Part shown: piece after piece, positions 7,242 to 10,284 of the stretch
Layout of the letters: every line of letters begins with the position of its first letter
Numbering within the stretch: position 1 is the first letter of the stretch
NCBI GenBank assembly: GCA_015485455.1
Contig: WFTN01000277.1
Coordinates: 1 to 10,284, forward strand
Reading direction: 5' to 3'
DNA: 10,284 bases
Source: Planctomycetota bacterium
GTDB lineage: Bacteria; Planctomycetota; GCA-002687715; DRQF01
Notes under the pieces: model-generated
The model's input: only the letters and a program-made list of their open reading frames with translations
Databases searched by the model: none
Told to the model about the DNA's origin: nothing
Program-made: the position numbers and the translations under genes

Positions 7242-8044
7242 CCTTGCTCTTACTCCATCTGGAGCGAATTGGTCGTTCTGCCGGTTCCATTCTGATGGAT
7301 CATTTGGGCCAACTCGAAGACAAAGATGTGGACTTCAAAGGTTCCAGAGATTTGCTCACCAAGGCTGATCGTGCTTCCGAAGCCTATATCTTGGAAGAAA
7401 TTGCCAAGGTTTTTCCCGATCATTCTTGCTTAGCGGAAGAATCTGGGAGTCATGGGGGTTCTATCTCAAGTGATCGAGGTTATCGCTGGATCGTGGATCC
7501 TCTGGATGGAACCACCAACTTCGTCCACCAGATACCGATGTTTGCTGTGTCTTTAGGGGTTCTTCTTGACGGTAAGCCCATTGCTGGGTGCATCTTTGCC
7601 CCGAAACTTGATGAGCTTTTCTTGGCTGGCCATGGCCAGGGTGCCACCCTGAATGGAAGTCCTATTCATGTGACAAAAACCCAAGCCATGATCGATGCTA
7701 TGTTGGCCACGGGGTTTGCCTACAAAGTGGATGAGCTTGAGAATGACAATCTTGATCATTTCGCCAAGTTGATTAAGAAGGCTCGAGCCATCAGACGTTG
7801 CGGTAGCGCGGCGTTGGACATGGCTTATACCGCTTGCGGGCGCTACGATGGGTTTTGGGAACTACACCTTTCCCCTTGGGACGTGGCGGCAGGAGCAATT
7901 TTGGTGCGGGAAGCTGGGGGCGTTGTTTCCGACTTCTCGGATGGTTCAAATTGGCTGTTTGGTGGCGAGATAGTTGCCGGCAACCCAACGATCGCAGGTT
8001 TTTTGCGAGATGAAATAGCAGCTGCTGGAGAATTCAATCAATGA
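7220..8044 (+). CDS. suhB: Inositol-1-monophosphatase family protein (SuhB-like, 274 aa)
   Basis: A magnesium-dependent, lithium-sensitive-type sugar phosphatase of the FIG superfamily; inositol-1-phosphate is the classic substrate, but some family members act on histidinol phosphate or other sugar phosphates. The metal-binding motifs are complete: AEES (72-75, Glu73), IVDPLDGTTNFVH (91-103, with Asp93 and Asp96) and PWDVAAGAILVREAGG (219-234, Asp221). CGSAALDMAYTACGRYDGF (194-212) is also typical. Length matches the family (about 260-275). The start is not certain. GTG 7220 has AAGGG only 3 bases upstream and overlaps rarA by 22 bases; TTG 7244, just after the rarA stop, and TTG 7190 are alternatives in the same frame. 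The alignment with known SuhB N-termini favours 7220 or 7244. The stop shares ATGA with the next gene. Substrate cannot be told from sequence. Confidence 0.9.
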   Translation: MPEQEEIALLLLHLERIGRSAGSILMDHLGQLEDKDVDFKGSRDLLTKADRASEAYILEEIAKVFPDHSCLAEESGSHGGSISSDRGYRWIVDPLDGTTNFVHQIPMFAVSLGVLLDGKPIAGCIFAPKLDELFLAGHGQGATLNGSPIHVTKTQAMIDAMLATGFAYKVDELENDNLDHFAKLIKKARAIRRCGSAALDMAYTACGRYDGFWELHLSPWDVAAGAILVREAGGVVSDFSDGSNWLFGGEIVAGNPTIAGFLRDEIAAAGEFNQ

Positions 8045-8445
8045 ACGTCTTATTTCTTTGTACTGGCAATTCCTGCCGCAGCCAGATGGCCGAAGCATTT
8101 GGCAAGAAATATTTGGATCAGGGTCACCATGTGTTCTCCGCCGGCACTGCACCTCAAGGGATTAACCCCAGAACGATTGTCTCTATGGATGATTGCGGTG
8201 TTGACATACGGGATCAGGCGTCAAACAAAGTTTCCGATGTGCCTCTAGCAGAATTGGATCTTGTGGTTTCCATGTGCTCTCATGCTGAAGAGAATCTCCC
8301 TCTTGAGCTCAGCAACATCAAGAGAGTTCATTGGCCATTGCCAGACCCGGCGGAGGCCGGGGGAGATGAAGAAGAAATCCTCGAATCCTTCGCCAGGATT
8401 CGAGATGAAATCAAAGAACGGGTCGATTTACTCTTGGGAGAATAA
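8041..8445 (+). CDS. arsC: ArsC-type low-molecular-weight phosphatase / arsenate reductase family protein (134 aa)
   Basis: A small cytosolic protein with the low-molecular-weight tyrosine phosphatase fold. The P-loop CTGNSCR (7-13) is the CX5R nucleophile motif at the N-terminus, followed by SQMAEAFG (14-21), SAGTAPQGINP (33-43), VVSMCSHAE (75-83) and the general-acid Asp102 in PDP (101-103). These match the thioredoxin-coupled ArsC family, which reduces arsenate to arsenite. That family normally relays electrons through two further cysteines spaced seven residues apart (Cys82 and Cys89 in the S. aureus enzyme). Here only the first is present, as Cys79; the second position is Leu86. Cys52 is an extra cysteine. 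It could therefore use another reductant, or be a phosphatase rather than an arsenate reductase. No ArsR, ArsB or Acr3 gene is near. The start ATG 8041 overlaps the suhB stop (ATGA), so it is the last gene of the operon. Confidence 0.82.
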   Translation: MNVLFLCTGNSCRSQMAEAFGKKYLDQGHHVFSAGTAPQGINPRTIVSMDDCGVDIRDQASNKVSDVPLAELDLVVSMCSHAEENLPLELSNIKRVHWPLPDPAEAGGDEEEILESFARIRDEIKERVDLLLGE

Positions 8446-8536
8446 GTAAGGCTTGGGAGAAGTAAGGCCCTCGCTTCCTCAGGGGGAATCGTTCGAGAAC
8501 GCTCCAGCGACTAACAAAACTCAATTGATTGTTGGA

Positions 8537-8552
8537 TGGGGGATTGCCCCCA
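8537..8552 (+). repeat. Short GC-rich hairpin after arsC
   Basis: TGGGGG and CCCCCA pair around a 4-base ATTG loop. It lies about 90 bases after the arsC stop. No T-run follows, so it is at best a weak or factor-assisted terminator for the operon, or part of the larger structure just downstream. Confidence 0.4.
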
Positions 8553-8562
8553 GGCGCGGGGA

Positions 8563-8652
8563 AAGCAGATCGATCGAAGGCCCAGCTATCGGTTCTACAT
8601 GTAAAGAATTTGATATTTGTGACCGAGTGGGTCCTTCGAAAGATCGATGCTT
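8563..8652 (+). other. Long interrupted stem-loop, candidate structured RNA
   Basis: Successive arms pair in order: AAGC (8563-8566) with GCTT (8649-8652), ATCGAT (8569-8574) with ATCGAT (8643-8648), CGAAGG (8575-8580) with CCTTCG (8633-8638), CCCA (8581-8584) with TGGG (8628-8631), and TCGGT (8589-8593) with ACCGA (8622-8626). That gives 25 pairs broken only by bulges or internal loops of 1-4 bases per strand, with a 28-base A/T-rich apical loop. It matches no RNA family I recognise. The same pairing exists on the minus strand, so the strand is unproven. It could be a small RNA, a 3' UTR element of the operon, or a degenerate mobile repeat. Confidence 0.45.
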
Positions 8653-8755
8653 CGCAACCGGAGTCGCTTGCACCCTAATCATCGTCAACATTCGAAATAG
8701 ACTTGAATAGATTCTCAATTATCTGCATGATTCGAGATCTGACTCACCCTCAAGC

Positions 8756-8779
8756 ACTGACAATTCGCTCAGTTTTTTT
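8756..8779 (+). terminator. Weak terminator-like hairpin with T7 tract
   Basis: ACTGA and TCAGT form a 5-bp stem with an 8-base loop, followed directly by seven T (8773-8779, the first in the stem). The stem is short and poor in GC, so efficiency is doubtful. Its position, after the structured element and before the uvrA promoter, fits an end point for the upstream operon or for a small RNA. Confidence 0.35.
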
Positions 8780-8816
8780 GTTTGTCCGCCCCTTTATGGG
8801 CATGGGCAGAACTTTC

Positions 8817-8822
8817 TATAAT
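8817..8822 (+). promoter_or_regulatory. Probable uvrA -10 element
   Basis: A perfect TATAAT lies 62 bases before the preferred uvrA ATG. A poor -35 match (TTTATG, 8793-8798) is 18 bases upstream. Transcription would start near 8829. No recognised LexA box overlaps it. Confidence 0.5.
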
Positions 8823-8884
8823 CGTTGGTTTGACTAAGTTTGTAAATGTGTGAATCTGGGCATCCGTCCAAGAGCCATAATCCC

Positions 8885-10284
8885 ATGGGTCACAGCGAAA
8901 TCATTGTCCGGGGAGCCCGGGAAAACAACCTGAAGAACGTCCATGTGGCAATCCCTCGGGGTTCGCTGACGACGGTGACCGGCGTGTCGGGATCGGGTAA
9001 GTCTTCCCTGGCTTTCGATACTATCCACAATGAAGGGCAGAGGCGTTTCCTCGAGTCCTTGTCTTCTTACGCCCGGCAATTCTTGGGGCAAATAGCCAAA
9101 CCCGCAGTTGATCACGTTGATGGCTTGTCACCCACAGTTTCCATCGATCAGAAGACTGTCAATCGGAATCCACGGTCAACAGTAGGAACGGTGACAGAGG
9201 TCTACGACCATTTACGCCTCTTCTTCGCACGCTTAGGAACACCCTATTGCCCGGAGACAGGTGAAGAAATCCGAGCTCAATCCGCGGACCAAATTCGCGA
9301 CCGCCTCCTCGCCGAGCATCCCAACAAGTCATTGACTGTCTTGGCGCCTATCGTCAAAGACCGCAAGGGTGAATATCGCAAAGAACTGGAAGACCTGCGC
9401 CTCCGGGGTTACGTCCGCGTTCGTATCGATGGCGAATTGCGAAGGTTAGATGAAGAGATCAAACTGGCCCGCTATGTTCGCCACACGATTGAAGTGGTCA
9501 TCGACCGCATCAAGGTTTCCCCTGGGAAAGCAAGCCGTTTGGCCGAGGCGATTGAGGCCGCTCTGAAATTGGGTGCTGGGGTGATGGCAGTCCTCCTTGG
9601 TGAGAATCATCTTACTTTCTCATCGAAGATGGTTTCTTTGGCTACCTCTAAGACTTTTCCTGACTTAGAACCAAGGCTTTTCTCATTCAACTCTCCTCAC
9701 GGTGCTTGCGCTCATTGTGACGGATTGGGCATTCTTCACGATGCTGACGAAGATTTGGTTGTTCCCGAGCCAGGGCTGAGCATCGCCAAAGGTGCCTTAG
9801 CTCCTCTGGGGAATTCTCAGCTCCGCGATTATGGCAACGTTTCCATGATGTCAATGCCAAGTATTGCCAAGCACTACGGTTTTGACATGGAACAACCGTG
9901 GGAGGAAATCGACCTCGATACGCGATCAGCCATTCTTCATGGTTCCAAGGGGGAAGTCATCCCCTTGAAGATGGCCTACCAGGGCAAGAATTGGCAGCTT
10001 AAGTCGTCAAAGAAGAAACCCCTCATCGGCCTCCTTCCTGGTTTGCGTGATCAATTCGCTGCGAAACCCGCTAAGCATATGGAGCGCTTTTTTGCCAATG
10101 TGACCTGCCATGTCTGCCAGGGAAGCCGACTGAATGAATTTGCCCGGGCTGTGCGCTTTCGAGACAAAGGCATCGCGGAGTTAGCGGCTGCTGGAATTGA
10201 TGAATTGACGGCGTTCTTTACTGACCTTGAGTTCAGTGGCAACGATGCGCTGATTGGCAAGCCTATTGTCAAAGAGCTTCATGG
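8885..10284 (+). CDS. uvrA: Excinuclease ABC subunit A, N-terminal half (runs off right edge)
   Basis: UvrA is the damage-sensing ATPase of nucleotide excision repair; it loads UvrB on DNA. About 466 residues are visible out of a usual 940 or so. The start region IIVRGARENNLKNV (6-19) matches the family N-terminus. Walker A of the first ATPase is GVSGSGKSS (33-41), followed by EGQRRFLESLSSYARQFL (50-67), LSPTVSIDQK (81-90) and NPRSTVGTVTEVYD (95-108). The UvrB-binding region is present (LAPIVKDRKGEY, then GYVRVRIDGE), so this is a canonical UvrA rather than a shortened UvrA2. FPDLEPRLFSFNSPHGACAHCDGLG-type sequence surrounds Cys275 and Cys278, but the preceding CxxC found in most relatives is Ser251-Leu-Ala-Thr254. 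A later CHVCQGSRL (TGC/TGC pair) is retained. ATG 8885 has AAGAG 10 bases upstream; an in-frame ATG at 8846 would add 13 residues but has no good ribosome site. Confidence 0.95.
   Translation, partial: MGHSEIIVRGARENNLKNVHVAIPRGSLTTVTGVSGSGKSSLAFDTIHNEGQRRFLESLSSYARQFLGQIAKPAVDHVDGLSPTVSIDQKTVNRNPRSTVGTVTEVYDHLRLFFARLGTPYCPETGEEIRAQSADQIRDRLLAEHPNKSLTVLAPIVKDRKGEYRKELEDLRLRGYVRVRIDGELRRLDEEIKLARYVRHTIEVVIDRIKVSPGKASRLAEAIEAALKLGAGVMAVLLGENHLTFSSKMVSLATSKTFPDLEPRLFSFNSPHGACAHCDGLGILHDADEDLVVPEPGLSIAKGALAPLGNSQLRDYGNVSMMSMPSIAKHYGFDMEQPWEEIDLDTRSAILHGSKGEVIPLKMAYQGKNWQLKSSKKKPLIGLLPGLRDQFAAKPAKHMERFFANVTCHVCQGSRLNEFARAVRFRDKGIAELAAAGIDELTAFFTDLEFSGNDALIGKPIVKELH

Larger units (their letters stand above)
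8446..8884. other. Non-coding region between arsC and uvrA
   Basis: These 439 bases contain no convincing gene; the one open frame of about 85 codons (8453-8710) starts with TTG, has no clear ribosome site and reads like non-coding DNA. The region carries the structured elements, weak terminator and promoter listed separately. A 12-base inverted repeat CGTTC-GA-GAACG lies at 8490-8501. I see no tRNA, rRNA or known riboswitch. Confidence 0.6.

Noticed and set aside
8490..8501. CGTTC-GA-GAACG palindrome as an SOS (LexA) box for uvrA
   Set aside because: Half-sites are in the opposite order to the GAAC-N4-GTTC box and the spacing is wrong; it also lies over 300 bases upstream of the uvrA -10 element.
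8446..8520. tRNA-like T-loop (GTTCGAGA)
   Set aside because: Flanking bases do not form the 5-bp T-stem, and no acceptor, D or anticodon arms can be found.
8453..8710. 85-codon open frame after arsC
   Set aside because: TTG start, no good ribosome site, no recognisable protein, and it overlaps the strong stem-loop at 8563-8652.

Overview
The window is a compact stretch of bacterial chromosome of moderate GC content. It holds eight protein-coding genes, two of them cut by the window edges. I see no phage, transposon, CRISPR array or integration signature. The gene content is mostly housekeeping: purine synthesis, nucleotide-sugar epimerisation, peptidoglycan trimming and DNA repair. A PilZ protein and an exported TPR/HEAT-like protein come with it. 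The PurC resembles the long (about 300-residue) ADE1-like form, and an exported TPR plus helical-repeat protein is common in Planctomycetota and related groups. I lean to a planctomycete-like bacterium, but the sequence read by eye does not prove this.

Left part (1-1301, minus strand): purC runs off the left edge. A PilZ-domain gene lies upstream of it on the same strand, separated by 143 bases that contain a 23-base near-perfect dyad. Bases 1302-1641 are a gene-poor divergent spacer. The plus-strand genes start after it.

Centre (1642-8445, plus strand): an exported TPR/HEAT-like protein comes first. After a 65-base gap there is a tight run of galE (UDP-glucose 4-epimerase), a PBP4-type D,D-carboxypeptidase (dacB-like, probable lipoprotein), rarA/mgsA (AAA+ replication-repair ATPase), a SuhB-type inositol monophosphatase and an ArsC-type low-molecular-weight phosphatase/arsenate reductase. 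The genes overlap one another (ATGA overlaps at dacB-rarA and suhB-arsC), so they are probably one translationally coupled operon. GalE and the carboxypeptidase share an envelope theme; the other three do not obviously belong to one pathway. A perfect 11-base-arm inverted repeat sits 29 bases after galE and falls inside, or just before, the start of the carboxypeptidase gene.

Right part (8446-10284): a 439-base non-coding region holds a short GC hairpin, a long interrupted stem of about 25 base pairs (8563-8652), a weak terminator-like hairpin with a T7 tract, and a perfect TATAAT hexamer. uvrA begins after that and runs off the right edge. Its first ATPase half and UvrB-binding region are intact, but a CxxC pair normally found in the family is replaced by Ser/Thr.

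I did not find a convincing new multi-gene system. The items most worth a second look are the structured intergenic element at 8563-8652, the galE-dacB inverted repeat and its effect on the dacB start, the missing cysteines in UvrA and in the ArsC-like protein, and the PilZ motif variation.
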